This document shows, piece after piece, positions 7,407-15,673 of a stretch of 48,457 nucleotides of DNA. Every line of letters starts with the position of its first letter. Positions within the stretch are counted from its first letter, which is position 1. This DNA is from an uncultured Lachnospiraceae bacterium (GTDB lineage: Bacteria; Bacillota; Clostridia; Lachnospirales; Lachnospiraceae): the NCBI GenBank assembly GCA_910588295.1, contig CAJUQO010000023.1:1-48457 (forward strand). The letters are read 5' to 3'. Both the position numbers and the translations under genes were made by a program. The notes below the pieces were generated by a model, which searched no databases, was not told where the DNA came from, and worked only from the letters and a program-made list of their open reading frames with translations.

Positions 7407-8027
7407 ATGGCAAACGTATCTGTTTTTAATATGGAAGGAAACGAAGTCGGGACGATGGAGCTTTCAGATGCCGTTTTCGGTGTGGAAATCAACGAAAACC
7501 TGGTGCATCAGGCCGTTGTCCTGAGACTGGCAAACGAGCGCCAGGGTACACAGAAAGCCAAAACCCGCTCGGAAGTAAGCGGCGGTGGTAAAAAGCCCTG
7601 GAGACAGAAGGGAACCGGCCATGCAAGGCAGGGTTCGACAAGGGCTCCCCAGTGGACAGGCGGCGGCGTGGTATTCGCCCCGGTTCCGAGGGACTATTCC
7701 TTTAAGATGAACAAGAAAGAGAAAAGGGCTGCTCTGAAGTCCGCGCTGACCGCAAAGGTTCAGGATCAGAAGATCGTCGTTCTTGATGAGCTGAAGCTGG
7801 ATGCGATTAAGACAAAGGATTTCAAAAGGGTGATGGATAACCTTAAAGTAGAAAACGCCCTGGTTGTGACTGCTGAGCAGGATCGGAATGTGGTGATGTC
7901 CGCCAGGAACATCCCCCATGTGGCCACCAGCGTTGCATCAAACATTAATGTATACGACATTATGAAATACAAAAACCTGGTAGTTACCAAGGCTGCTGTG
8001 GCATCGATTGAGGAGGTGTTTGCGTAA
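7407..8027 (+). CDS. rplD: 50S ribosomal protein L4
   Basis: L4 (206 residues) lines the peptide exit tunnel with its extended loop, seen here as GGGKKPWRQKGTGHARQGS near residues 45-65. The ATG follows AAAGGAGGAG; a slightly longer in-frame start at 7383 has no such site. Its stop overlaps the start of rplW in TAATG, which suggests translational coupling. In enteric bacteria L4 represses its own operon; no matching leader is recognisable here. Confidence 0.97.
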   Translation: MANVSVFNMEGNEVGTMELSDAVFGVEINENLVHQAVVLRLANERQGTQKAKTRSEVSGGGKKPWRQKGTGHARQGSTRAPQWTGGGVVFAPVPRDYSFKMNKKEKRAALKSALTAKVQDQKIVVLDELKLDAIKTKDFKRVMDNLKVENALVVTAEQDRNVVMSARNIPHVATSVASNINVYDIMKYKNLVVTKAAVASIEEVFA

Positions 8028-8326
8028 TGGCTGATCTGAAATATTATGACGTAATCCAGAAACCGATCGTTACCGAGAAAAGCATGGAGCTGATGGGCGA
8101 GAAGGTATACACCTTCCAGGTGCATCCGGAATCCACCAAGCCGATGATCAAAGAGGCGGTGGAGAAAATGTTCGAGGGCACAAAAGTGAGGCGTGTCAAC
8201 ACCATGAACTGCCCGGGCAAGAAAAAACGCCGCGGTACAGTGGTGGGCAGAACCGCAAAAACCAAGAAAGCCATGGTTTTCCTGACGGAAGACAGCAAGG
8301 AGATCGAGATCTTCGAGGGGCTTTGA
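8027..8326 (+). CDS. rplW: 50S ribosomal protein L23
   Basis: L23 (99 residues) sits at the tunnel exit and docks the signal recognition particle and trigger factor. Start MADLKYYDVIQKPIVTEKSM; the conserved Lys-rich loop NTMNCPGKKKRRG and the closing KKAMVFLTEDSKEIEIFEG are present. Its start codon shares one base with the rplD stop. Confidence 0.97.
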   Translation: MADLKYYDVIQKPIVTEKSMELMGEKVYTFQVHPESTKPMIKEAVEKMFEGTKVRRVNTMNCPGKKKRRGTVVGRTAKTKKAMVFLTEDSKEIEIFEGL

Positions 8327-8416
8327 TATCGGACAGATCATATATAGAACCGGGAAAAAATGACTCAATATCCGGTTCGTCAAATACGCACACAGGCGTA
8401 AATGAAAGGAGACAAC

Positions 8417-9265
8417 ATGGGAATTAAGACATATAAGCCGTATACCCCTTCCAGAAGGCATATGACAGGCTCTGATTTCTCTGAGATTACTACAAATAAG
8501 CCAGAGAAATCCCTGGTCGTATCCCTGAAGAAGCATTCCGGAAGGAATAACCAGGGTAAAATCACCGTGAGACATCACGGCGGCGGAAACAGAAGAAAAT
8601 ACAGGCTGATTGATTTTAAGAGAAATAAAAAGGACGGCATCCCGGCCACGGTAAAGACCATCGAGTACGATCCGAACCGTTCGGCCAACATCGCCCTGAT
8701 CTGCTATGCGGACGGTGAGAAATCCTATATTCTGGCTCCCGAGGGGCTGAAAGTGGGCATGAAGGTGACGAGCGGCGTCCATGCGGAGATCCGCCCGGGC
8801 AACTGTCTGCCCCTGTCCGAAATCCCCGTAGGTACCATGGTTCATAATATCGAGCTGAATCCGGGGCGCGGCGGCCAGATGGTGCGCGCTGCCGGAAACG
8901 GTGCGCAGCTCATGGCCAAGGAAGGAAAGTACGCTACGCTGCGTCTTCCCTCCGGCGAGATGAGAATGGTGCCGATCGTGTGCCGCGCCACCGTCGGTGT
9001 GGTGGGCAACGGTGATCACAACTTGATCAATATTGGTAAAGCCGGGCGCAAGCGCCATATGGGCATCCGTCCGACGGTGCGCGGTTCTGTCATGAACCCG
9101 AACGACCATCCGCATGGCGGCGGCGAGGGACGCGCTCCGATCGGCCGTCCCGGTCCGTGTACTCCGTGGGGCAAGCCGGCTCTGGGTCTGAAGACCAGAA
9201 ATAAACACAAACAGTCCAACAAGTATATCATTAGAAGAAGAGACGGTAGAGCTTTAAGCAAATAA
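8417..9265 (+). CDS. rplB: 50S ribosomal protein L2
   Basis: L2 (282 residues), needed for subunit joining and peptidyl transfer. Start MGIKTYKPYTPSRRHMTGSD; the C-terminal MNPNDHPHGGGEGRAP holds the conserved histidine region. The ATG at 8417 follows AAAGGAG; an in-frame ATG at 8402 lies before that site and is rejected. The gap to rpsS is 118 bases and is filled by repeat R1 copy A. Confidence 0.96.
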   Translation: MGIKTYKPYTPSRRHMTGSDFSEITTNKPEKSLVVSLKKHSGRNNQGKITVRHHGGGNRRKYRLIDFKRNKKDGIPATVKTIEYDPNRSANIALICYADGEKSYILAPEGLKVGMKVTSGVHAEIRPGNCLPLSEIPVGTMVHNIELNPGRGGQMVRAAGNGAQLMAKEGKYATLRLPSGEMRMVPIVCRATVGVVGNGDHNLINIGKAGRKRHMGIRPTVRGSVMNPNDHPHGGGEGRAPIGRPGPCTPWGKPALGLKTRNKHKQSNKYIIRRRDGRALSK

Positions 9266-9267
9266 AT

Positions 9268-9358
9268 CATCATGCGCCCCATTGGCGCACCACTACGCAG
9301 GAAAGCCGGAACTGGCGCATTTGGCATCTCTAAATGGATGCCGCCTGCGGCGGTGGAC
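9268..9358 (+). repeat. Dispersed repeat R1, copy A (rplB-rpsS gap)
   Basis: About 90 bases starting TCATGCGCCCCATTGGCGC, with AAAGCCGGAA and GGCATC in the middle and ending GGATGCCGCCTGCGGCGG. It can fold into three small hairpins (GCGCC/GGCGC, GGCATC/GATGCC, CCGC/GCGG). It is roughly 85% identical to copy B 300 bases downstream, on the other side of rpsS. Confidence 0.8.
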
Positions 9359-9383
9359 TTATTAAGTAAGGAGGTAAATACGG

Positions 9384-9668
9384 ATGTCACGTTCACTGAA
9401 AAAAGGGCCTTTCGCTGACAAGAGCCTGTTGAAGAAGGTAGACGCCCTGAACGAATCGGGTGCAAAGACGGTTATCAAGACATGGTCCCGCCGATCCACC
9501 ATATTCCCCAGCTTTGTGGGACATACGTTTGCGGTTCATGACGGGAGAAGGCATGTGCCGGTATATGTAACAGAGGATATGGTAGGCCATAAACTGGGCG
9601 AGTTTGTGGCGACCAGAACCTACAGAGGACACGGTAAAGACGAGAAAAAGGGCGGTGTCCGCAAATAA
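9384..9668 (+). CDS. rpsS: 30S ribosomal protein S19
   Basis: S19 (94 residues) of the 30S head, forming bridges with the large subunit. Start MSRSLKKGPFADKSLLKKVD; conserved RRSTIFPSFVGHTFAVHDGR and GHKLGEFVATRTYRGH. Good AAGGAGG site. The gene is bracketed on both sides by copies of repeat R1, which is unusual within an S10 operon. Confidence 0.97.
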   Translation: MSRSLKKGPFADKSLLKKVDALNESGAKTVIKTWSRRSTIFPSFVGHTFAVHDGRRHVPVYVTEDMVGHKLGEFVATRTYRGHGKDEKKGGVRK

Positions 9669-9673
9669 ACTAT

Positions 9674-9762
9674 CATGCGCCCCATTGGCGCGCCACCATA
9701 AATGAAAGCCGGAATTGGCGCACATGGCATCCCTGAATGGATGCCGCCTGCGGCGGTGGATT
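9674..9762 (+). repeat. Dispersed repeat R1, copy B (rpsS-rplV gap)
   Basis: Same orientation and length as copy A: TCATGCGCCCCATTGGCGC, then AAAGCCGGAA, GGCATC and GGATGCCGCCTGCGGCGG. About a dozen differences from copy A by eye. It lies in a 264-base gap that also holds a strong hairpin and an R2 module. Confidence 0.8.
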
Positions 9763-9783
9763 TTTAGTAAAAGATTTTATATT

Positions 9784-9810
9784 CCGCAGACGCCGCCATG
9801 GCGTCTGCGG
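9784..9810 (+). other. Perfect 11-bp hairpin in the rpsS-rplV gap
   Basis: CCGCAGACGCC pairs perfectly with GGCGTCTGCGG around a GCCAT loop. There is no T run, so it is not a standard terminator. It may protect or process the polycistronic mRNA. Confidence 0.6.
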
Positions 9811-9820
9811 GAAAGAATTC

Positions 9821-9847
9821 GTAACTGTGAAGACACTGAACAGTTAC
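9821..9847 (-). repeat. Repeat R2, single X module
   Basis: A 27-base imperfect palindrome, GTAACTGT at one end and ACAGTTAC at the other, with GAAGACACTGA between. On the opposite strand it matches 21947-21973 at 25 of 27 positions, and on this strand it matches 43602-43628 at 23 of 27. Here only the X module is present, without the spacer and Y module. Confidence 0.7.
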
Positions 9848-9932
9848 AAGCTCTCTCCCGGAGACGGGGCGAAAGAGAGGCCTAATGGTAAAGGAGTGGC
9901 TGGTAAGCCAACAACGAAAGGAGGATTTATCC

Positions 9933-10319
9933 ATGGCAAAAGGACATAGATCCCAGATAAAGAGAGCCAGAAATGCCGAGAAGGATACAAGGCCGTCCGC
10001 AAAGCTTTCCTATGCGCGCGTGTCTGTCCAGAAGGCATGTTTTGTATTAGACAGTATCAGAGGGAAGGATGTACAGAGCGCGCTCGGTATCCTGACCTAC
10101 AATCCCAGATATGCTTCCACTTTGATCAAAAAGCTGCTGGAATCCGCCATTGCCAATGCGGAGAACAACAACGGTATGAGCGCCGAGAATCTTTACATTG
10201 CCGAGTGTTATGCCAACAAGGCCCCGACAATGAAAAGGATCAAACCGAGGGCACAGGGAAGGGCTTACAGAATCGAGAAGAGAACAAGCCATATCTCTAT
10301 TGTGTTGGATGAAAGATAA
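9933..10319 (+). CDS. rplV: 50S ribosomal protein L22
   Basis: L22 (128 residues), which lines the exit tunnel. Start MAKGHRSQIKRARNAEKDTR; the tunnel hairpin is in the region MKRIKPRAQGRAYRIEKRTS, the usual site of macrolide-resistance mutations. The ATG follows AAAGGAGG; in-frame sequence upstream belongs to the leader. The 264-base gap before it is long for this operon. Confidence 0.97.
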   Translation: MAKGHRSQIKRARNAEKDTRPSAKLSYARVSVQKACFVLDSIRGKDVQSALGILTYNPRYASTLIKKLLESAIANAENNNGMSAENLYIAECYANKAPTMKRIKPRAQGRAYRIEKRTSHISIVLDER

Positions 10320-10330
10320 GGAGGAAGATC

Positions 10331-10987
10331 ATGGGACAGAAAGTAAATCCGCATGGACTCAGAGTCGGTATCATTAAGGATTGGGATTCCAGATGGTACG
10401 CGGAAGGCGAGTTCGCCGACTATTTAGTGGAAGATTACAATATCAGAAAATTCCTGAAAAAGAAACTGTACAGCTCCGGCGTTTCCAAAATCGAGATTGA
10501 GCGCGCGTCCGACCGTGTGAAGGTTATCCTGTACACCGCAAAACCGGGCGTGGTCATCGGTAAGGGCGGCTCCGAGATCGAGAAAGTAAAAAAAGAGATG
10601 CAGAAGCTGACTGACAAAAAGCTGGTGGTGGATATCAAGGAGGTCAAAAGGCCGGATCGTGACGCCCAGCTTGTGGCCGAGAACATTGCCCTGCAGCTGG
10701 AGAACCGTATTTCTTTCCGCCGTGCCATGAAATCCTGTATGTCCAGGACTATGAAGGCCGGCGCCAAGGGAATCAAGACCTGCGTGGCCGGACGTCTGGG
10801 CGGCGCCGATATGGCCCGTACCGAATTTTACAGCGAGGGAACTATTCCGCTGCAGACACTGAGGGCAGATATTGATTATGGTTTCGCGGAAGCAGATACA
10901 CAGTACGGAAAAGTTGGTGTTAAGACCTGGATCTACAACGGTGAAGTGCTTCCCGCCAAAGCTGTCAAGGAAGGGAGCGATAGATAA
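10331..10987 (+). CDS. rpsC: 30S ribosomal protein S3
   Basis: S3 (218 residues) at the mRNA entry channel, with helicase-like activity together with S4 and S5. Start MGQKVNPHGLRVGIIKDWDS; KH domain with GVVIGKGGSEIEKVKKEM; C-terminal domain GRLGGADMARTEFYSEGTIP. It follows rplV by 11 bases. Confidence 0.97.
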   Translation: MGQKVNPHGLRVGIIKDWDSRWYAEGEFADYLVEDYNIRKFLKKKLYSSGVSKIEIERASDRVKVILYTAKPGVVIGKGGSEIEKVKKEMQKLTDKKLVVDIKEVKRPDRDAQLVAENIALQLENRISFRRAMKSCMSRTMKAGAKGIKTCVAGRLGGADMARTEFYSEGTIPLQTLRADIDYGFAEADTQYGKVGVKTWIYNGEVLPAKAVKEGSDR

Positions 10988-10989
10988 TT

Positions 10990-11427
10990 ATGTTAATGCC
11001 GAAGAGAGTAAAACATCGTAAACAGTTCCGCGGCTCCATGAGAGGTAAAGCTCTTCGCGGAAACAAGATTAACTATGGCGAATACGGTCTGGTGGCTGCT
11101 GAGCCCTGCTGGATCAAATCCAACCAGATTGAGGCGGCCCGTGTGGCTATGACCCGTTATATCAAACGTGGCGGTAAAGTATGGATTAAGATTTTCCCGG
11201 ATAAGCCGGTGACGGCGAAGCCTGCCGAGACCCGTATGGGTTCCGGAAAGGGCAGTCTGGAATACTGGGTAGCAGTGGTTAAACCGGGCCGCGTCATGTT
11301 CGAGATCAGCGGCGTACCCGAGGAGACGGCAAAAGAGGCTCTGCGTCTTGCTATGCATAAGTTGCCCTGCAAGTGCAAAATTGCTTCCCGTGCAGATTTA
11401 GAAGGCGGTGATAACAGTGAAAATTAA
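10990..11427 (+). CDS. rplP: 50S ribosomal protein L16
   Basis: L16 (145 residues) near the A site and the central protuberance. Start MLMPKRVKHRKQFRGSMRG, then GEYGLVAAEPCWIKSNQIEA and GSGKGSLEYWVAVVKPGRV. The ribosome binding region (AAGGAAGGGAG) lies inside the end of rpsC with a long spacer. Its last 11 bases overlap the start of rpmC. Confidence 0.96.
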   Translation: MLMPKRVKHRKQFRGSMRGKALRGNKINYGEYGLVAAEPCWIKSNQIEAARVAMTRYIKRGGKVWIKIFPDKPVTAKPAETRMGSGKGSLEYWVAVVKPGRVMFEISGVPEETAKEALRLAMHKLPCKCKIASRADLEGGDNSEN

Positions 11428-11626
11428 GAATTATGTAGAAGAATTAAAGGCTAAATCGGTTGCTGAGTTACAGGAAGAGTTGGTGGCTGCCAAGAAAGAA
11501 CTTTTTAACCTGAGATTCCAGAATGCTACTAATCAGCTGGAAAACACAAGTCGTATCAGAGAAGTTCGCAAGAATATCGCAAGGATCCAGACAATAATCG
11601 CCCAGAAAGAGAAGGCAGCCCAGTGA
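11417..11626 (+). CDS. rpmC: 50S ribosomal protein L29
   Basis: L29 (69 residues), two helices at the tunnel exit. Contains the family pattern ELFNLRFQNATNQLENTSRI. I chose GTG at 11417 because AAGGCGGTGAT, one mismatch from the ideal AAGGAGGTGAT, lies just before it. The GTG at 11408 would sit inside that site. It starts inside the end of rplP. Confidence 0.95.
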   Translation: MKIKNYVEELKAKSVAELQEELVAAKKELFNLRFQNATNQLENTSRIREVRKNIARIQTIIAQKEKAAQ

Positions 11627-11643
11627 GAAAGGAGAATCTGACC

Positions 11644-11898
11644 GTGGATAGAAATCTTAGAAAAACACGTGTTGGTAAAGTGACCAGCAACAGAATGGAT
11701 AAGACCATTGTTGTTGCCATTGAGGATCATGTAAAACATCCTCTGTATAAAAAGATCGTGAAAAAGACTTACAAGCTGAAAGCCCATGACGAGAATAATG
11801 AGTGCAGCATCGGCGATACCGTAAAGGTTATGGAGACCAGGCCGCTGTCCAAGGACAAGAGATGGAGACTGGTAGAGATCGTTGAGAAAGTGAAATAA
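11644..11898 (+). CDS. rpsQ: 30S ribosomal protein S17
   Basis: S17 (84 residues), a primary 16S rRNA binder with an OB fold. Begins VDRNLRKTRVGKVTSNRMDK from a GTG behind GAAAGGAG with a 9-base spacer. A GTG at 11623, overlapping the rpmC stop, lies before the ribosome binding site and was rejected. Ends KDKRWRLVEIVEKVK as is typical. Confidence 0.95.
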   Translation: MDRNLRKTRVGKVTSNRMDKTIVVAIEDHVKHPLYKKIVKKTYKLKAHDENNECSIGDTVKVMETRPLSKDKRWRLVEIVEKVK

Positions 11899-11937
11899 GC
11901 AAGACGTTGAATTTGATGAACAAGGAGGAATACCGGC

Positions 11938-12306
11938 ATGATTCAGCAGGAGAGCAGATTAAGAGTTGCTGATAATACAGGTGCGAAGGAAGTTCTGTGT
12001 ATCCGTGTTATGGGCGGTTCTACAAGAAGATATGCGCGCATCGGTGATGTGATCGTGGCCACTGTTAAAGATGCAACGCCAGGAGGCGTTGTTAAAAAGG
12101 GCGACGTGGTCAAGGCTGTCGTCGTCCGTACTGTGAAGGGCGCGCGCCGCAAAGACGGTTCTTACATCCGTTTCGATGAGAATGCAGCTGTTATTATCAA
12201 AGATGACAAGACCCCGAGAGGCACCCGTATCTTTGGGCCAGTTGCAAGAGAGCTTCGTGAGAAACAGTTTATGAAGATTGTTTCGCTGGCTCCCGAAGTA
12301 TTATAA
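11938..12306 (+). CDS. rplN: 50S ribosomal protein L14
   Basis: L14 (122 residues) contacts the small subunit in bridges B5 and B8 and is the docking site of the silencing factor RsfS. Start MIQQESRLRVADNTGAKEVL; also GDVVKAVVVRTVKGARRKDG and the end REKQFMKIVSLAPEVL. Strong AAGGAGG site. Confidence 0.97.
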   Translation: MIQQESRLRVADNTGAKEVLCIRVMGGSTRRYARIGDVIVATVKDATPGGVVKKGDVVKAVVVRTVKGARRKDGSYIRFDENAAVIIKDDKTPRGTRIFGPVARELREKQFMKIVSLAPEVL

Positions 12307-12318
12307 GGAGGTACCGCA

Positions 12319-12621
12319 ATGAAGATCAAAACAGGTGATACCGTAAAAGTGATCGCTGGTAAAGATAAAGACAAAGAAGGCAAGATCCTTTCCGTGAACA
12401 GAAAGACCGGCCGTGTGATCGTTGAGGGTATTAACATGGTTACCAAGCATGCGAAACCGTCCGCGGCTAACCAGCAGGGCGGCATCGTAAACAGAGAGGC
12501 CCCCATCGACTCGTCCAATGTAATGTACGTGCACAAAGGAAAAACCACCCGTCTTGGCTATAAGGTAGAGGATGGCAAAAAAGTACGTGTTGCGAAGTCA
12601 ACTGGTGAAGTAATCGATTAA
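12319..12621 (+). CDS. rplX: 50S ribosomal protein L24
   Basis: L24 (100 residues), an assembly initiator. N-terminal KOW motif MKIKTGDTVKVIAGKDKDKE, then NMVTKHAKPSAANQQGGIV. It follows rplN by 12 bases with AAGGAGG at the junction. Confidence 0.97.
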   Translation: MKIKTGDTVKVIAGKDKDKEGKILSVNRKTGRVIVEGINMVTKHAKPSAANQQGGIVNREAPIDSSNVMYVHKGKTTRLGYKVEDGKKVRVAKSTGEVID

Positions 12622-12643
12622 ACAGAGAGGAGGCTGAGAAAAC

Positions 12644-13183
12644 ATGAGTAGATTAAGAGAAGTATACGATCATGAGATCGTTGATGCGATGACCAAAAAA
12701 TTCGGATATAAAAATGTCATGGAAGTGCCGAAACTCGATAAAATCGTAGTGAACATGGGTGTTGGCGAGGCGAAAGAAAATGTGAAACTGCTGGACGCCG
12801 CTGCAAGCGATATGCAGATCATCACCGGCCAGAAGCCGATCATCACCAAAGCCAAGAAATCCGTGGCAAGTTTTAAGATCAGGGAGAATATGCCCATCGG
12901 CTGTAAAGTGACCCTCCGCGGCGAGAAGATGTATGAGTTTGCGGATCGTCTGATCAATCTGGCGCTGCCCCGCGTGCGTGATTTCCGTGGTGTGAATCCC
13001 AACGCTTTCGACGGCAGGGGAAATTATGCCCTGGGTATCAAGGAGCAGCTGATCTTCCCGGAGATTGAGTATGACAAGGTAGACAAGGTCAGGGGTATGG
13101 ACGTTATTTTTGTTACGACGGCCAAGACTGATGAGGAAGCCCGTGAGTTACTGAGATTATTCAATATGCCATTCGCGAAGTAA
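12644..13183 (+). CDS. rplE: 50S ribosomal protein L5
   Basis: L5 (179 residues) binds 5S rRNA and contacts the P-site tRNA. Contains VPKLDKIVVNMGVGEAKEN, GQKPIITKAKKSVASFKIRE and LPRVRDFRGVNPNAFDGRGN. Normal length; AGGAGG site upstream. Confidence 0.97.
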   Translation: MSRLREVYDHEIVDAMTKKFGYKNVMEVPKLDKIVVNMGVGEAKENVKLLDAAASDMQIITGQKPIITKAKKSVASFKIRENMPIGCKVTLRGEKMYEFADRLINLALPRVRDFRGVNPNAFDGRGNYALGIKEQLIFPEIEYDKVDKVRGMDVIFVTTAKTDEEARELLRLFNMPFAK

Positions 13184-13198
13184 TAGAGGAGGAAGATC

Positions 13199-13384
13199 AT
13201 GGCTAAGACTTCAATGAAAATCAAACAGCAGCGTAAACAGAAATTCTCCACGAGAGAATATACCCGTTGCAAGATCTGCGGCCGTCCCCATTCCGTGCTG
13301 AGAAAATACGGCGTCTGCAGAGTGTGCTTCCGTGAACTGGCTTACAAAGGACAGATTCCCGGTGTAAAAAAAGCAAGCTGGTAA
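13199..13384 (+). CDS. rpsZ: 30S ribosomal protein S14, zinc type
   Basis: Short 61-residue S14 with the zinc ribbon C-x2-C-x12-C-x2-C, seen as CKICGRPHSVLRKYGVCRVC. This is the primary zinc form (often named rpsZ or rpsN type Z); a zinc-free paralogue would lie elsewhere if present. It follows rplE by 15 bases with GAGGAGGAAG. Confidence 0.97.
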   Translation: MAKTSMKIKQQRKQKFSTREYTRCKICGRPHSVLRKYGVCRVCFRELAYKGQIPGVKKASW

Positions 13385-13414
13385 AATGTATAGAGCAGAG
13401 AGGAGGCAATTCAA

Positions 13415-13816
13415 ATGACAATGAGCGATCCGATTGCAGATATGCTTACAAGAATCCGTAATGCGAATACTGCGAAACACGATACAGTGGATATACCTGC
13501 GTCCAAGATGAAAATCGCCATCGCCAATATTCTGGTGGATGAGGGATATATCGCAAAATACGAGCTGTTTGATGAGGGCAGCTTCAAGAATATGCGCCTG
13601 ACCCTGAAATATGGCGCGGACAAGAATGAGAAAATCATCACAGGCTTAAAGAGGATCTCAAAACCCGGTCTGCGTATTTATGTAGGCAAAGACGAACTGC
13701 CCCGTGTACTGGGCGGCTTAGGGATAGCTATCCTGTCCACCAACCAGGGCGTGATCACCGACAAAGAGGCCCGCAAACTCCAGGTAGGCGGCGAGGTACT
13801 GGCATTTGTATGGTGA
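13415..13816 (+). CDS. rpsH: 30S ribosomal protein S8
   Basis: S8 (133 residues), a primary 16S binder that in enteric bacteria also represses the spc operon. Start MTMSDPIADMLTRIRNANTA; conserved end LGGLGIAILSTNQGVITDKE. Site GAGAGGAGG. It is followed by an unusual 187-base gap before rplF. Confidence 0.97.
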   Translation: MTMSDPIADMLTRIRNANTAKHDTVDIPASKMKIAIANILVDEGYIAKYELFDEGSFKNMRLTLKYGADKNEKIITGLKRISKPGLRIYVGKDELPRVLGGLGIAILSTNQGVITDKEARKLQVGGEVLAFVW

Positions 13817-14003
13817 CATTGAACACTTGGCGCTGAACACTTAATGAGGGCAAGCTGGAAAGCGCAGACCGAATTTAGTGAGAAGGCCGTTCTGGGAGCG
13901 AAGCGACCAGAACTTCCTTAGTGAAAGTGTAGTAGCATAAAACTGCTGAAAACAGAGAGGAAACCCGTTCCTCTCCGAAAATCTAAGTAAGGAGGAAGTA
14001 GGT
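13817..14003 (+). other. Long rpsH-rplF gap with hairpins
   Basis: 187 bases without a gene where most spc operons have fewer than 40. Visible structure: a repeated ACACTT beginning (GAACACTTGGCGCTGAACACTT), a hairpin GTTCTGG/CCAGAAC at about 13893-13917 enclosing GAGCGAAGCGA, and GAGGAA/TTCCTC just before the rplF ribosome binding site. It may be an inserted repeat or an S8-binding regulatory site; nothing decides between these by eye. Confidence 0.4.
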
Positions 14004-14543
14004 ATGTCACGTATCGGCAGACAGCCTGTAGTTATTCCCGAGGGAGTAACCGTAACCATAGAGGAAAACAACAAAGTTACCGTAAAAGGCCCCAAGGGAA
14101 CCCTTGAGAGAGTACTGGTTCCCGAGATGGAGATTAAGATGGAGGACGGCCATGTCCTCGTAAGTAGGCCCAATGATCTGAAGAGGAATAAATCCCTTCA
14201 TGGCCTGACCAGGACACTGATCAACAACATGGTGACCGGTGTGTCCGCAGGATTTGTAAAAGAGCTTGAGGTAAACGGTGTGGGATACAGGGCGGCCAAA
14301 CAGGGCAAGAAGCTCGTGCTGAACCTGGGCTATTCTCATCCGGTGGAAATGACCGATCCCGAAGGTATCGAGACCACGGTGGAGGGCAATAAGATCACCG
14401 TTAAGGGTATCGACAAAGAAAAAGTTGGCCAATTCGCAGCTGAAATCAGAGATAAGAGAAGACCGGAGCCGTATAAGGGCAAGGGTATCAAATATGCTGA
14501 TGAAGTGATCAGACGTAAAGTTGGTAAGACTGGTAAGAAATAA
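14004..14543 (+). CDS. rplF: 50S ribosomal protein L6
   Basis: L6 (179 residues), two repeated domains near the factor-binding site. Start MSRIGRQPVVIPEGVTVTIE; end PEPYKGKGIKYADEVIRRKV, then GKTGKK. AAGGAGGAAG site. Confidence 0.97.
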   Translation: MSRIGRQPVVIPEGVTVTIEENNKVTVKGPKGTLERVLVPEMEIKMEDGHVLVSRPNDLKRNKSLHGLTRTLINNMVTGVSAGFVKELEVNGVGYRAAKQGKKLVLNLGYSHPVEMTDPEGIETTVEGNKITVKGIDKEKVGQFAAEIRDKRRPEPYKGKGIKYADEVIRRKVGKTGKK

Positions 14544-14560
14544 TTAAGGAGGATGGGAAA

Positions 14561-14929
14561 ATGATAAGAAAAGTATCAAGAACAGAAGTTCGTCATAAAA
14601 AACATAGAAGATTACGCCATCATATCGTTGGAACATCGGAAAGACCGCGTCTGGCAGTTTTCAGAAGCAACAGCCATATGTATGCGCAGATCATCGACGA
14701 CAGTGAGGGCAAAACCCTTGTCTCGGCATCTACGACCCAGAAGGAAGTGAAGGCTGAGCTGGAGCAGACCGATAATGTAGCCGCTGCCGCATATCTCGGA
14801 ACCGTGATTGGCAAGAGAGCAGTAGAAGCCGGAATCACGACGGTTGTCTTTGACAGAGGCGGCTTTATATATCAGGGCAAAGTAAAAGCTTTAGCCGACG
14901 CAGCCAGAGAAGCTGGCCTGACATTCTAA
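14561..14929 (+). CDS. rplR: 50S ribosomal protein L18
   Basis: L18 (122 residues) binds 5S rRNA with L5. Start MIRKVSRTEVRHKKHRRLRH, then GTSERPRLAVFRSNSHMYAQ and the end GLTF. It follows rplF by 17 bases. Confidence 0.97.
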   Translation: MIRKVSRTEVRHKKHRRLRHHIVGTSERPRLAVFRSNSHMYAQIIDDSEGKTLVSASTTQKEVKAELEQTDNVAAAAYLGTVIGKRAVEAGITTVVFDRGGFIYQGKVKALADAAREAGLTF

Positions 14930-14945
14930 GGGGAGGAGAGAACAC

Positions 14946-15455
14946 ATGAAGAGAACAATCATTGATGCCAGCCAGATGGAACTGGAAGAAAAAGTAGTGA
15001 CCATCAAACGTGTCACAAAGGTTGTCAAGGGTGGCCGTAACATGCGCTTCACCGCTTTAGTAGTTGTCGGGGACGGCAATGGCCATGTTGGCGCCGGCCT
15101 GGGGAAAGCCACTGAGATCCCGGAGGCGATCCGCAAAGGCAAAGAAGACGCAATTAAGAAACTGATCACTGTTGCCAGGGATGACAACAACAGCATCACC
15201 CATGATATCATCGGTGAGTTCGGAAGCTCCGAAGTGCTGCTGAAGAAAGCCCCCGATGGTACCGGTATTATTGCCGGAGGTCCTGCCCGTGCCGTGGTGG
15301 AGCTGGCCGGAATTAAGAACATCCGTACCAAATCCCTTGGCTCAAACAACAAACAGAACGTTGTCCTGGCTACCATCGAAGGTCTGTCACAGCTCAAGAC
15401 CCCCGAAGATATGGCAAGGCTCCGCGGCAAGTCTGTTGATGAGATCTATGCATAG
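14946..15455 (+). CDS. rpsE: 30S ribosomal protein S5
   Basis: S5 (169 residues) takes part in decoding accuracy and mRNA unwinding. Contains KVVKGGRNMRFTALVVVGDG, GHVGAGLGKATEIPEAIRKG and GTGIIAGGPARAVVELAGI. Normal length for Firmicutes; GGGAGGAG site. Confidence 0.97.
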   Translation: MKRTIIDASQMELEEKVVTIKRVTKVVKGGRNMRFTALVVVGDGNGHVGAGLGKATEIPEAIRKGKEDAIKKLITVARDDNNSITHDIIGEFGSSEVLLKKAPDGTGIIAGGPARAVVELAGIKNIRTKSLGSNNKQNVVLATIEGLSQLKTPEDMARLRGKSVDEIYA

Positions 15456-15466
15456 GAGGGTTTGAC

Positions 15467-15649
15467 ATGGCAGATAAATTGAAAATCACACTGGTAAAGT
15501 CACCGATCGGGGCTGTTCCCAAGCATAAAAAGACCGTAGAGGCCCTGGGACTCAGGAAAATGAATAAAACCGTTGAGATGCCGGATAATGCGGCCATCAG
15601 AGGTATGGTTAAACAGGTTTCCCATCTTGTTAAGGTTGAGGAAATATAA
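15467..15649 (+). CDS. rpmD: 50S ribosomal protein L30
   Basis: L30 (60 residues). Start MADKLKITLVKSPIGAVPKH and the conserved KTVEALGLRKMNKTVEMPDN. It follows rpsE by 11 bases. Confidence 0.97.
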   Translation: MADKLKITLVKSPIGAVPKHKKTVEALGLRKMNKTVEMPDNAAIRGMVKQVSHLVKVEEI

Positions 15650-15673
15650 GAATAGGTAAAGGAGGTGCCAGTT

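Noticed and set aside
7766..9208. A 480-codon open frame on the minus strand opposite rplD, rplW and rplB
   Set aside because: It is opposite three certain ribosomal protein genes. Long antisense frames are expected from their codon use, and there is no recognisable domain.
9737..9949. A 70-codon open frame across the rpsS-rplV gap ending in a Lys/Gly-rich stretch
   Set aside because: It runs through repeat R1, the hairpin and the R2 module, has no ribosome binding site, and ends inside rplV. The protein-like look of the end is due to base composition.
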